Assembly: GCF_009789535.1 (NCBI RefSeq)
Contig: NZ_WSUT01000005.1
Coordinates: 2,417,501 to 2,481,500 of the forward strand
Direction: 5' to 3'
Origin: Sphingomonas carotinifaciens
GTDB taxonomy: Bacteria; Pseudomonadota; Alphaproteobacteria; Sphingomonadales; Sphingomonadaceae
Length of the DNA: 64,000 nucleotides
The notes under the pieces are model-generated. The model worked only from the letters and a program-made list of their open reading frames with translations. It searched no databases and was not told the origin of the DNA. The translations under genes were made by a program, and so were the position numbers. How positions within the stretch are numbered: the first letter of the stretch is position 1; every line of letters starts with the position of its first letter. Shown piece after piece: positions 34,560 through 43,526 of the stretch.

Positions 34560-36284
34560 TTACTGACGAACGACGGCCGTGTTGCTGAACCCGCTCTGCG
34601 TAATGTTCGTGACATTGTCGTCGGTGAGCTGGTAGATGCTGGCCTTGTTGAACATGCTGTCCTGCGTCAGGTCGATCCGGTTGTTGTTACCGGACTGATC
34701 GAACTCGACCGACAGGACGTTGCCGAACTGCGTGACCACCGCCGCATTGCCGTTCCCGGACTGTCGCCCATCGATCAGGTTGTCGCGTCCGGTCTGGGTC
34801 AGGACGGCGGTGTTGCCGTTCCCCGGCTGCTCCAGCGCGATGACCAGGTTTCGCGATGCCGCATCCTCGAATGCGACCGGGTCCAGCGGTGTTGCGCCGT
34901 CCGCAGGCCTTCCCCCTTGCGCCGTCTGCGCGAAATTGTCGCTGCCGCCCTGACGCAGCGTGACCTGCTGGTTTCCCCGGCCGCCCTGCCAGGTGCTCAG
35001 ACGATTGGCGGTGCCCGTCTGCTCCAGGGTGGCATATTGCGCCCCGGTGCCATGTTGAAAGGCGAGCGCGCTGTTGCCGTCGCCGATCTGCTGGATGGTG
35101 GCGACCGAGCCAGCCGGACCGGTCGCGGCTCCCTCGGGCCAGGCGCGCTGGTGCAGCACCAGCGAATTATTGTCGCCCTGCTGTACCACGCCGGCCGACG
35201 ATCCCTCCGCGCCCCTGCCCTGGTTCACGAAGATATAGCCGCTGGTGCCGGTCTGAAGGACGTCCGCTTGCGCGGCGGTCTTCTGCTGCACCAGTATTTC
35301 GCCGTTGCGCGTGCCCTGATCGACATCGGCCCGGGCGCCTGCCGATCCGTCGAACTGCTGGATCGCCAGACGGCTGATGCGGCCCCCCTGCACCACCGTG
35401 GCGCTGCTGGCCTCCTGCTGCAGCACGGACAGGCCGACCGACAGGCCGCTTTGCCGGACCGTTACCGTTCCCGCGCCCCGTTGCTCCAGATCGACCGAGC
35501 CGCCCGCGACCGACTGCCCCACATCCGCCACCGAGCCTTCCGACGCCGCCGTCTGGAGCAGCCTTACCGAACCGCCGCCGCCATTCTGGTCGATATAGGC
35601 GATGCCGTCCTTGCCCTGCTGATCGACGACGGCGACGTTGGTGATCCGCTGGGTGACGAAGGCCGAATTGCCGCTGCCGCTCTGGTTGATCGTGGACTGG
35701 TTATAATGGCCGCCCTGGTCCACCACCGCGACCTGGGTGTCGCCGGTCTGCGTGACCTCGCTATGGTTGTTCTGCCCGTCCTGCGCCACGGTGGCACTTA
35801 CCGATCGGCCGAATTGAGCGATCTGCGACACGTTCCCGACCTGGCCGCCGCCGGTCTGCATGACATCGGCTGTCGCCTGGCCAACGCGCTGACTGATGAC
35901 GCTGTCGTGACCACCGCCATATTGCGCGGTCGTGGCCTGGGACGTTCCGCCATGCATGATGGTGGCATGCGAACCCGCTGCGCCCGCCGCCGTATGCTGA
36001 TCGATCGTCGCGCGGGCACCGAAGGACCCCTGCTGAATATAGGCGGTATCGCGACGATCGCCCACGGTTGGGCCATCGCTTTTCTGCGTGACGGTGGCCT
36101 GATGGCCGCGACCGACCTGAATGATCGTCACATCGGCCGCCGCGGCGGTCGCGGTCTGGTCGACCATCGCCACGCTGCCGGAGCTTCCCGCGCCCGTCTG
36201 GTCGATGATCGCGCTCGATTGTGCCAAGGCCGGCACGGCCAACAATGCAAGCGCGGATGTCGATGCAATCATCAGGGTCTTCAT
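34560..36284 (-). CDS. Large curlin-repeat amyloid protein
   Basis: This 574-residue secreted protein (signal peptide 1-21, ending ALAQ) is nearly all curlin-like repeats. Units such as AQYGGGHDSVISQRVG, NQSGSGNSAFVTQR, LEQTGTANRLSTWQG, RQSGNGNAAVVTQFGN and FDQSGNNNRIDLTQDS recur about every 20-23 residues over the whole length. E. coli CsgA has five repeats; this has room for more than twenty. It probably forms or nucleates extracellular functional amyloid after export through CsgG. The ribosome site is GAGGGAGA. The gene lies 23 bp after csgG and directly before the shorter curlin gene. Repeat number and fibre formation would need alignment and experiment. Confidence 0.9.
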   Translation of the reverse strand: MKTLMIASTSALALLAVPALAQSSAIIDQTGAGSSGSVAMVDQTATAAAADVTIIQVGRGHQATVTQKSDGPTVGDRRDTAYIQQGSFGARATIDQHTAAGAAGSHATIMHGGTSQATTAQYGGGHDSVISQRVGQATADVMQTGGGQVGNVSQIAQFGRSVSATVAQDGQNNHSEVTQTGDTQVAVVDQGGHYNQSTINQSGSGNSAFVTQRITNVAVVDQQGKDGIAYIDQNGGGGSVRLLQTAASEGSVADVGQSVAGGSVDLEQRGAGTVTVRQSGLSVGLSVLQQEASSATVVQGGRISRLAIQQFDGSAGARADVDQGTRNGEILVQQKTAAQADVLQTGTSGYIFVNQGRGAEGSSAGVVQQGDNNSLVLHQRAWPEGAATGPAGSVATIQQIGDGNSALAFQHGTGAQYATLEQTGTANRLSTWQGGRGNQQVTLRQGGSDNFAQTAQGGRPADGATPLDPVAFEDAASRNLVIALEQPGNGNTAVLTQTGRDNLIDGRQSGNGNAAVVTQFGNVLSVEFDQSGNNNRIDLTQDSMFNKASIYQLTDDNVTNITQSGFSNTAVVRQ

Positions 36285-36307
36285 GCGCGGTCTCCCTCAA
36301 GGAACGG

Positions 36308-37285
36308 TCAAAGCGTGCTGCGAACGGCGGGTGGAGGCGGGATGGGGTCGAGCGATGCCTTGCGATGCACCTGCAACGGCGGCAGCCGCGCGGCGCCGTC
36401 GATGGCGGCCTGCACCTGCTGCGGCGAGTAGCCGCCGTCGCGTTCGCGGTGATAGCGATCGAGCTGCTCGGCACCTGCGTCTGGTGAGGCAAAGGCCCAC
36501 AGCTTCAGGTCGATGCCTTCCATGATCAGGCCGAACACCGCCTTTTCGATCGCCTGTTGCAAGGCGAGCTGGTCCGGCTCGTTGCTGGTGATGCCCAGTT
36601 CCGCCTCCAGCAGTTCCTTGAAGGCGACGAACTTGAAGGTGCTCGCGCTGATCGCCCGCGACGCGATGGTCTTTGACGACGAGACGCTGGCCAGCACCTC
36701 GCCGGTGCGTACCGATACCGCGCGCAGGTACACGGTCACCGTGTCCTGCCGATATTCGGTGCGGGCACCCAGGCCCAGAAAGGCCGCACCCGCGCCCCCC
36801 GTCACCGTGTTGCTGTCATAGCCGATGACGCCCCCTTCGAGCAGGACGCCGGCGAACAGCAGCGACGGCAGCGCATCGGCATTGATCGCGCTTTCGCCCA
36901 GATAGCGTTCGCGCATTTCCCGGATGATCTGCCGCTCGCTGAGCAGGTTCTTCAGCTGCTCGCGCTCGACCACGGTGAACCACCGCCGGTTGCCGGCATC
37001 GTGCAGCGCCTTGACGAGGATCGATCCGCCACCCTGGCTGACCGCACGCGACAGCGTCTGGCCGACCTCGCTCGGCTTGAACTGTCCGGTCTGGTCGGTG
37101 AAGCCATACACCGCGATCGCGATCGGCCGCGGCGGCGGCGCGATATCGTTCAACATCCGCTGCGTGGTCGTCTTGGCGGGGATGATCGCCTGCTGCGCGG
37201 TCGAGGGCAGCGAACGGTCCGCCGTGTTCAGCATCGTGCAGCCACCCAGAAGCGGCGCCATCACGAGCAGGGCCCGGGGCCGCAT
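36308..37285 (-). CDS. csgG: CsgG curli secretion channel lipoprotein
   Basis: The 325-residue protein has a lipobox ending LGGC at residue 16 and the CsgG fold: IAIAVYGFTDQTGQFKPSE, the membrane/constriction region with GGGSILVKALHDAG, then RWFTVVEREQLKNLLSERQI and TEYRQDTVTVYLRAVSVRTG. CsgG forms the outer-membrane pore that exports unfolded curlins. A Pro-rich C-terminal extension (DPIPPPPAVRSTL) is longer than in E. coli. It starts three bases after csgF ends. Confidence 0.93.
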   Translation of the reverse strand: MRPRALLVMAPLLGGCTMLNTADRSLPSTAQQAIIPAKTTTQRMLNDIAPPPRPIAIAVYGFTDQTGQFKPSEVGQTLSRAVSQGGGSILVKALHDAGNRRWFTVVEREQLKNLLSERQIIREMRERYLGESAINADALPSLLFAGVLLEGGVIGYDSNTVTGGAGAAFLGLGARTEYRQDTVTVYLRAVSVRTGEVLASVSSSKTIASRAISASTFKFVAFKELLEAELGITSNEPDQLALQQAIEKAVFGLIMEGIDLKLWAFASPDAGAEQLDRYHRERDGGYSPQQVQAAIDGAARLPPLQVHRKASLDPIPPPPAVRSTL

Positions 37286-37288
37286 CGG

Positions 37289-37720
37289 TCAGTTTGCCGT
37301 GATAAAGGTCGGGATGACGATCGTGGTGATCCCGCCGGTCGCGTCATCCGTGATCGTCAGCGTCACCTCGTCCAGGCTGCGGAAGAACTCCACGGTCTGC
37401 CCGCCGAACTTGATCGTCCCCTGCTCCTGCGGGTTCTCGCCGAAGATGGCCTCGACCACCTGCGACGACAGGGCCGACAACAGCCGGGACTGCAATTGTT
37501 GCGCGAAGTTATTGGCCTGTGTCGCATTGGCGCGGGCGGCGGCCGGATCGGTATATTTGTTCTGCGCCGTGGCCAGCCCGAGCAGATGATCCGAGTTGAA
37601 GGGATTGCCGCCAAAGCTGGGATTGACCGGCTGGTACACCAGATCCTGCGCGGAGGACGGCGCCGCCGCTGCCGCCGCCCACAGCAGACACATCGCCGAC
37701 AAGGACGCTTTCGCCCCCAT
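37289..37720 (-). CDS. csgF: CsgF curli assembly factor
   Basis: The 143-residue protein has a signal peptide (ending SSAQ) and the CsgF features YQPVNPSFGGNPFNSDHLLG at the mature N-terminus, which in E. coli plugs the CsgG pore, and FQ/NN-rich segments after it. The C-terminal half (GTIKFGGQTVEFFRSLDEVT) is a beta-strand domain. CsgF couples secretion to nucleation at the cell surface. The ATG at 37720 is preceded by a GAGGGGGGGAG ribosome site; longer frames lack a leader. The 164 bp upstream to the kinase gene holds the likely locus promoter and a CCCC-N9-GGGG inverted repeat at 37823-37839. Confidence 0.92.
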   Translation of the reverse strand: MGAKASLSAMCLLWAAAAAAPSSAQDLVYQPVNPSFGGNPFNSDHLLGLATAQNKYTDPAAARANATQANNFAQQLQSRLLSALSSQVVEAIFGENPQEQGTIKFGGQTVEFFRSLDEVTLTITDDATGGITTIVIPTFITAN

Positions 37721-37884
37721 GCTCCCCCCCCTCAGTTCATGGAATTTACAATCCATCGCTAAGGCTTCGGCACCCGGACAGACACTGGGTATGGGGGTTA
37801 GTGATCGAAGATAGCGGATTTACCCCTTTCAAACAGGGGATTACCCATTGAGGGATCGCCGGCTACCACGACGCGTGGCCGCCC

Positions 37885-39093
37885 TCAGGCGGCGGGATCG
37901 GTCATCTGATCGGCACAGCGCGGATCGGGCATGTCGAGCGTGGCACAGGCGCCCCGCGCGCAATTCTCGATCGTCACCCGGCCGCGCAACTGGCGCGCCA
38001 GGCTGACGATCATCCGCATCCCCAGGCTCTTGCGCGATGCCGCCTTGACGTCGAAGCCGTCCGGCAATCCCGCACCCTCGTCCGTCACCGTCATCACAAT
38101 GCGTGCATCCCGCGCCGCCAGCCGTACCGCGATCGGGCCGCCGTCCTCGCCATAGGCATATTTGATCGCGTTGGTGACGAGTTCGGTCAGCATCAGGCCG
38201 ATCGGAATGGCGGTATCGGCACTGATCTCCAGATGCTCGATGTCGCAGGAGATATCGTGCGCCGGCGACTGTTCGGACAGCTGTTCCAGGATGCCGCATG
38301 CCAGATCGTCCAGCGCGACGATGCCCACCTTCTCGCCGCGCCACAGCCGGTCGTGCGCCTGCGCGATGGCGGTAATCCGCGCCTGCGCATCGCCCAGCAG
38401 GCGCGCGACGCGGGGATCCTCATCCTCGTGCATCTGGAGGTTCAGCATCGCGGACACCAGCGACAGGCTGTTCTTGACCCGGTGGCTGGCCTCCCGCGTC
38501 AGCAATTGCTGATGTTCCACCGCCTCGGCCAGTCGGCGCTCCGCCTCCTGCCGTTCGATCGCAACCCCGATCAGGTTGGCGAAGCCCTGCATGAAGGCCA
38601 GGTCGGCTTCCTCGAAATTGCCCTCGTCGGGGCTGTCCACCTCCAGCACGCCGAAGCGGCGGCCGGACGCCTCGACCAGCACGTTGATCGCGCGGCGGAT
38701 ATTGTGCGCGGCCATGAACTCTGGCGTGCGAAACCGTTCCTCATTCTCCAGGTGGTTGGAGATGACGCCCTGCCCGGTCTGCAGCGCGAAGCCCGCGGGC
38801 GATCCCAGATCGGTGCGCATCTCGGTCGATCCGACGACGCCCGGCGCCCACCCCACGCCGGTGCGCACCAACAGCGTTTCCCGGTCGGGGCGATATTCCA
38901 GGAACTTGCAATATTTCGAGCGCATGCCTTGCGCACATAGCTCGGTGGCGCGTTGCAGCATCGGCTCCAGGTCGCGCGCACGCAGCGCCTCGATCCCGAA
39001 ATCGGCAAGCACGGACTGTTGGCGCAGGCGGTAATGCAGTTCTCCGGTGCCCGTGGCGGTGTCCCCGCCGGGCGATTGCTCGATCACGGCCAT
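37885..39093 (-). CDS. GAF-domain sensor histidine kinase (HWE/HisKA_2 type)
   Basis: The 402-residue soluble protein has a GAF domain at about 30-180 (GVGWAPGVVGSTEM, NIRRAINVLVEASGRRFGVLEV) and a HisKA_2/HWE-type kinase core. The phosphoacceptor is His204 in ASHRVKNSLSLVSAMLNLQ. The ATPase lobe has LTELVTNAIKYAYGEDGG and a TDEGAGLPDG G-box. Such kinases in alphaproteobacteria often feed the general stress response or partner-less signalling. No response regulator is adjacent. Start taken at the ATG at 39093, with GGGGAG a little far upstream; 39138 is an alternative. It is co-directional with csgF 164 bp downstream, so it may control the curli-type locus. Confidence 0.87.
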   Translation of the reverse strand: MAVIEQSPGGDTATGTGELHYRLRQQSVLADFGIEALRARDLEPMLQRATELCAQGMRSKYCKFLEYRPDRETLLVRTGVGWAPGVVGSTEMRTDLGSPAGFALQTGQGVISNHLENEERFRTPEFMAAHNIRRAINVLVEASGRRFGVLEVDSPDEGNFEEADLAFMQGFANLIGVAIERQEAERRLAEAVEHQQLLTREASHRVKNSLSLVSAMLNLQMHEDEDPRVARLLGDAQARITAIAQAHDRLWRGEKVGIVALDDLACGILEQLSEQSPAHDISCDIEHLEISADTAIPIGLMLTELVTNAIKYAYGEDGGPIAVRLAARDARIVMTVTDEGAGLPDGFDVKAASRKSLGMRMIVSLARQLRGRVTIENCARGACATLDMPDPRCADQMTDPAA

Positions 39094-39316
39094 GCGTGCA
39101 GTCTTGCTCCCCTTTTGCTGTTGCAGGAGAATAGGCATCGGCTGGTGGAATTTAAACCGTTGTGATTTGGGCGATATGCGCCGCGGGGACGCCGCCGTGC
39201 GCATCTGCACGCTGGACGCCGGCCGTGACACCATCCATCATGCTGAAAAACCAGCATAAGGAGATGGATGCCATGCACAGGCGGATCGCGGCCACATTGC
39301 CCGGAAACACGCATCC

Positions 39317-40144
39317 ATGATGCGCCGCCTCCTCGCGCTGGCGCCGCTCGCCCTGCTGATGGGGCAAACGCCCACCGATCCGCACCGCCCGGCGCCGGTC
39401 ATGGACAGTGTCGCGCCACCGATCCCCGCAGCGGTGAAGCGCGGTGGCATATTGATCTTCTCCAAGACCAACAGCTGGCGCCATATCGAGCATCTGCCCC
39501 ATTCGAATGCGGTGATCGCCGACCTCGCGCAGGGCTGCGCGCCCAGCTTCTCCACCGAGAACGCCGCCGTCTTCAATCCGCGCGATCTTTCGCGCTTCTC
39601 GGTCATCATCCTCAACAGCAGCACCGGCGACCTGTTCACCCCCGTCCAGCGCCAGGCCTTTGCCGACTGGGTGAAGGCCGGCGGCGGCGTGGTCGCGCTG
39701 CACGCGGCCGGCGACAACAGCAGCGAAGGCTGGCCGCTCTACCAGCGCGAGATGATCGGCGCGAAGTTCATCGGCCATCCCGGTGGCGAGGATCATATCC
39801 AGCCCGCCGCGATCCGCATCGAGCGCCCGGACCATCCGGTGATGGCCGGCGTCACGCTGCCCTGGAACCCGCGCGACGAATGGTATTCCTTTGCCAGCCC
39901 GGCCCGGGCGGCCGGCACCACGGTACTCGCGACGCTGGACGAGACCAGCTATCGCCCGTCCGACAAGCTGGCGATGGGCGCGGACCACCCGATCGTCTGG
40001 ACGCGCATGCTCGGTCGCGGCCGCATCGTCTATTCGGCGCTCGGCCACACGCCTGAGGCGTATGACGATGCCAATTACCGCCGCCTGATCGCCAACGCGA
40101 TCCGCTGGAGCGCGCCGGCCACCCGGATGCGCTGCCCCGCCTGA
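39317..40144 (+). CDS. ThuA-like (trehalose utilisation) domain protein, exported
   Basis: The 275-residue protein has a short leader (MMRRLLALAPLALLMGQ) and the ThuA fold, a glutamine-amidotransferase-like domain. Features are ILIFSKTNSWRHIEHLPHSN, VIILNSSTGDLFTPVQRQAF, the GGGVVALHAAGDNS nucleophile-elbow region without the amidotransferase cysteine, and LGRGRIVYSALGHTPEAYDD. ThuA-like proteins are linked to oxidised sugar metabolism (compare the 3-keto-sugar route) but the reaction is unsettled. The ATG overlaps the stop of a 26-codon upstream frame (39240-39320). It ends at a bidirectional hairpin shared with ettA. Confidence 0.87.
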   Translation: MMRRLLALAPLALLMGQTPTDPHRPAPVMDSVAPPIPAAVKRGGILIFSKTNSWRHIEHLPHSNAVIADLAQGCAPSFSTENAAVFNPRDLSRFSVIILNSSTGDLFTPVQRQAFADWVKAGGGVVALHAAGDNSSEGWPLYQREMIGAKFIGHPGGEDHIQPAAIRIERPDHPVMAGVTLPWNPRDEWYSFASPARAAGTTVLATLDETSYRPSDKLAMGADHPIVWTRMLGRGRIVYSALGHTPEAYDDANYRRLIANAIRWSAPATRMRCPA

Positions 40145-40147
40145 ACC

Positions 40148-40177
40148 GGAAACGGGCGGGAACGACCGCCCGTTTCC
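40148..40177. terminator. Bidirectional terminator between thuA-like gene and ettA
   Basis: A perfect 12-bp stem (40148-40159 with 40166-40177, loop of 6) lies between two convergent stop codons. A modest pyrimidine run follows on the forward strand. Position and symmetry suggest it ends transcripts from both sides. Confidence 0.7.
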
Positions 40178-40184
40178 CCTTACC

Positions 40185-41864
40185 TCAGCGCGTCAGCTTC
40201 TTGTAGGCAAGACGCGTCGGGCGATCGGCGGCGTCGCCCAGGCGGCGGCGCTTGTCTTCCTCGTACGACTCGTAATTGCCCTCGAACCACTCGACATGGC
40301 TGTCGCCCTCGAACGCCAGGATGTGCGTGCACAGGCGATCGAGGAAGAAGCGGTCGTGGCTGATGACCACCGCGCAGCCCGCAAAGGTCTCCAGCGCCTC
40401 TTCCAGCGCGCGCAGCGTTTCCACGTCGAGGTCGTTGGTCGGCTCGTCGAGCAGCAGGACGTTGCCGCCCTCCTTCAGCATCTTGGCCATGTGGACGCGG
40501 TTGCGCTCACCGCCCGACAGCTGGCCGACCTTCTTCTGCTGGTCGGGGCCGCGGAAGTTGAACGCGCCGACATAGGCGCGCGTGCCCAGTTCCTGCTTGC
40601 CGAAGCGGAAGACCTCCAGTTCGTCGGAGATTTCCTGCCAAACATTCTTGTCGGGATCGAGATGGTCGCGGCTCTGGTCGACATAGCCGAGCTTCACCGT
40701 CGAGCCGATCTCGATCGTGCCGCCATCGGGCTGTTCCTGACCGGTGATCAGCTTGAACAGCGTCGACTTGCCCGCGCCGTTGGGCCCGATCACGCCGACG
40801 ATGCCGCCCGGCGGCAGCATGAAGTCGAGATTTTCGAACAACAGCTTGTCGCCATAGGACTTGGTCAGCCCCTTGGCCTCGATCACCTTGCCGCCCAGGC
40901 GCTCGGGCAGCTGGATCAGGATCTGCGCCTTGCCGGCGACGCGGTTCTCCTGCTTTTCCATCAGCTCGTCGAACGCCCGGATACGCGCCTTGGACTTGGT
41001 CTGGCGCGCCTTGGGGGTCTGGCGCATCCAGGCCAGTTCGTCGGCGATCGCGCGCTGGCGGCCGGCCTCGTCGCGCTCCTCCTGCTCCAGCCGCTTGGCC
41101 TTCTTTTCCAGATAGCCCGAATAGTTGGATTCGTAGGTGTAGTAGCGGCCGCGATCGAGTTCGAGCACCCAGTTCACGACATTGTCGAGGAAGTAGCGGT
41201 CGTGCGTCACGAGAATGACGTTGCCGGTATATTCCTTGAGATAATTCTCCAGCCACGACACGCTTTCGGCGTCCAGGTGGTTGGTCGGCTCGTCGAGCAG
41301 CAGGATGTCCGGCTTTTCCAGCAGCAGCTTGCACAGCGCCACGCGGCGCTTCTCGCCACCCGACAGCCGCGTCACCTCCGCATCGCCCGGCGGGCAGCGC
41401 AAGGCCTCCATCGCCTGTTCGAGCTGGCTGTCGAGCGACCAGCCATCGATCGCGTCGATCTTGGCCTGAAGCTCGCCCATCTCCTCCATCAGCGCATCGA
41501 AATCGGTGTCGTCCTGCGGATCGCCCATTTCGGCCGAGATCGCGTTGAACCGGTCGATCAGGTCCGCCACCGGGCGCACGCCGTCCTTGACGTTGCCCAT
41601 CACGTCCTTGGACGGGTCGAGCTGCGGCTCCTGCGCCAGATAGCCGACGCGGACGCCCTCCGCCGCCCAGGCCTCTCCGGTGAAGTCCGGGTCCATCCCC
41701 GCCATCACCTTCATCAGCGTCGACTTGCCGGCGCCGTTCGGGCCGATGATCGCGATCTTGGCGCCGGGGATGAACTGCAGGTGGATGTTGTTGAGAACGG
41801 GCTTGTTCGCGCCCGGGAAGGTCTTGGTCAGACCCTTCATGACGTAGGTGTACTGGACGGCCAT
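40185..41864 (-). CDS. ettA: Energy-dependent translational throttle protein EttA (ABC-F ATPase)
   Basis: The 559-residue protein has two ABC domains in tandem, each with Walker A GPNGAGKST, signature LSGGE (LSGGEKRRVALCKLLLEK; LSGGERNRVHMAKMLKEG) and Walker B LLLDEPTN. Between them is the P-site tRNA-interaction linker (KKAKRLEQEERDEAGRQRAI). Length and the MAVQYTYVMKGLTKTFPG start match EttA closely. It binds the ribosomal E site and gates translation according to ATP/ADP. The family usually ends in KKLTR as here. It is a single housekeeping gene with no operon partner. Confidence 0.96.
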   Translation of the reverse strand: MAVQYTYVMKGLTKTFPGANKPVLNNIHLQFIPGAKIAIIGPNGAGKSTLMKVMAGMDPDFTGEAWAAEGVRVGYLAQEPQLDPSKDVMGNVKDGVRPVADLIDRFNAISAEMGDPQDDTDFDALMEEMGELQAKIDAIDGWSLDSQLEQAMEALRCPPGDAEVTRLSGGEKRRVALCKLLLEKPDILLLDEPTNHLDAESVSWLENYLKEYTGNVILVTHDRYFLDNVVNWVLELDRGRYYTYESNYSGYLEKKAKRLEQEERDEAGRQRAIADELAWMRQTPKARQTKSKARIRAFDELMEKQENRVAGKAQILIQLPERLGGKVIEAKGLTKSYGDKLLFENLDFMLPPGGIVGVIGPNGAGKSTLFKLITGQEQPDGGTIEIGSTVKLGYVDQSRDHLDPDKNVWQEISDELEVFRFGKQELGTRAYVGAFNFRGPDQQKKVGQLSGGERNRVHMAKMLKEGGNVLLLDEPTNDLDVETLRALEEALETFAGCAVVISHDRFFLDRLCTHILAFEGDSHVEWFEGNYESYEEDKRRRLGDAADRPTRLAYKKLTR

Positions 41865-41973
41865 CTGGCGCGCGTGCTCCGTGCTTGGGAATGAGTATCG
41901 GGAAATCGGATCGCCATGTAATGAGTGGGCGCCCCGTTGGCAAACCGGCTGCGACTACGTAACCCTTGCTGCC

Positions 41974-43368
41974 ATGACGACGCGCTTCATCGCCGCGGCC
42001 CTTGCCGCCTCCGCCCTCGCCTCTCCCCTTCTCGCGCAACAGGTTGCGCCGCCCCCGGTCGATCCCGCCGTGGCGGCACTGCGCGATGCGGCGCTGGCCG
42101 ACAACAGCGCGTGGGACATTGTCGAGGGGCTGACGACCGAGGTCGGGCAGCGCATGGCCGGCACCGAGGCGGAGGCGCGCGCACGCACCTGGTCGGTCGC
42201 CAAGCTGAAGGCGATGGGCTTCCAGAACGTGCATATCGAGCCGTACCGGATGCCGGTATGGGAACGCGGGGCCGAGACCGCCGAGATCCTCGCCCCCTTT
42301 CCCCAGAAGCTGACGCTGGCCGCGCTCGGCAATTCGGGCGCGACCCCGGCGGGCGGTATCACGGCGGAGGTCGTCGTCTTTCCAACCTATAACGATCTGC
42401 TCGCCGCACCCGCCGGCAGCCTTGCCGGGCGCATCGCCTATGTCGGCAATGCGATGCAGCCGACGCAGGATGGATCGAGCTACGGCGCCTTCGGTCCGGC
42501 CCGCTTCGTCGGCCCCGCGGTCGCGGCGCAGAAGGGCGCGGTGGCGATCGTCATCCGCTCGATCGGCACCGATCATCACCGCTTCCCGCATACCGGCACC
42601 ACCACCTTTCCCGAAGGGGTGAAGCCGATCCCCGCCGCCGCCCTGTCGGTGCCCGATGCCGAGCAGCTGGAACGCATCGCCGCGCGCGGCAAGCCGATGC
42701 GCATGAAGCTGGTCCTGACGCCGCGGCGCACCGGCGTGCGCGAGTCGGGCAACGTCATTGCCGAGGTGCCCGGCACCGATCCGAACGCCGGCATCGTCCT
42801 TGTCGGCGGCCATCTCGACAGCTGGGACCTCGGCACCGGGGCGATCGACGACGCCAGCGGCATCGCGATCACCGCCGCCGCCGCCAAGCGGATCATGGAT
42901 GCCGGCCGTCCGCGCCGCACCATCCGCGTCGTCTGGTTCGGGGCCGAGGAGGTCGGCGGCTTCGGCGGCGCCGAATATGCCAAGGCCCATGCGCAGGATC
43001 GCCATGCCACGGCATCGGAAAGCGATTTCGGCGCCGATCGCATCTGGCGGTTCGAGGTGAACCTGCCGGACAGCGCCCGCGCCGTCGGCGATCGGTTGCA
43101 GACCGCCCTTGCCCCGCTCGGCATCGTGCGCGGCCCCGGTGTGGCCGGTGACGGCACCGATATTGGGCCGACGCTGCGGCTGGGCGTGGCGGGCATCGAC
43201 CTCAACCAGTCGGGCCAGCAATATTTCGACACCCACCATACGCCCGACGACACCATTGACCGGATCGATCCCCAGGCGCTGCGCCAGAACGTCGCCGCCT
43301 GGACCGCGATGCTGGCCGTGGTGGCCAACGCGCCGGAAGAAATCGGCAGTGTCAAATCGCCGCGTTAA
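41974..43368 (+). CDS. M28 family zinc aminopeptidase, exported
   Basis: The 464-residue protein has a signal peptide (1-21, ending LLAQ), a PA-domain insert (AALGNSGATPAGGITAEVVV region) and the M28 peptidase core. Zinc ligands and catalytic residues are visible: GGHLDSWDLGTGAIDDASG (His, Asp), WFGAEEVGGFGG (Glu-Glu) and DTHHTPDDT (His). M28 enzymes remove N-terminal residues from peptides in the periplasm. Start set at the ATG at 41974 where the leader begins. It is divergent from ettA and sits alone. A link with the 5-oxoproline/DPP-IV region is only thematic. Confidence 0.9.
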   Translation: MTTRFIAAALAASALASPLLAQQVAPPPVDPAVAALRDAALADNSAWDIVEGLTTEVGQRMAGTEAEARARTWSVAKLKAMGFQNVHIEPYRMPVWERGAETAEILAPFPQKLTLAALGNSGATPAGGITAEVVVFPTYNDLLAAPAGSLAGRIAYVGNAMQPTQDGSSYGAFGPARFVGPAVAAQKGAVAIVIRSIGTDHHRFPHTGTTTFPEGVKPIPAAALSVPDAEQLERIAARGKPMRMKLVLTPRRTGVRESGNVIAEVPGTDPNAGIVLVGGHLDSWDLGTGAIDDASGIAITAAAAKRIMDAGRPRRTIRVVWFGAEEVGGFGGAEYAKAHAQDRHATASESDFGADRIWRFEVNLPDSARAVGDRLQTALAPLGIVRGPGVAGDGTDIGPTLRLGVAGIDLNQSGQQYFDTHHTPDDTIDRIDPQALRQNVAAWTAMLAVVANAPEEIGSVKSPR

Positions 43369-43526
43369 CCAGTTGCAATGATCCGATGTGGCACCCTCGG
43401 TTCGTCGCGAACCTTGCTGAGAGGTGAATTTTGCGGATTGACCGGGGGGAAGCGTGCGGTATTTGAGCCGCTTCGCGACGGCAATCGGGTCGGCCGCGAT
43501 GATTGCTTATGCTTGGGAGCATTCGA

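Noticed and set aside
37823..37839. CCCC-N9-GGGG repeat as a terminator of the kinase gene
   Set aside because: The stem is only four pairs and no T-run follows; kept only as a possible regulatory repeat.
40507..43239. Long reverse frame of 910 codons across ettA and the M28 peptidase gene
   Set aside because: Part of it is a frame-shifted reading of ettA and the rest is antisense to the peptidase; composition is typical of GC-rich shadow frames.
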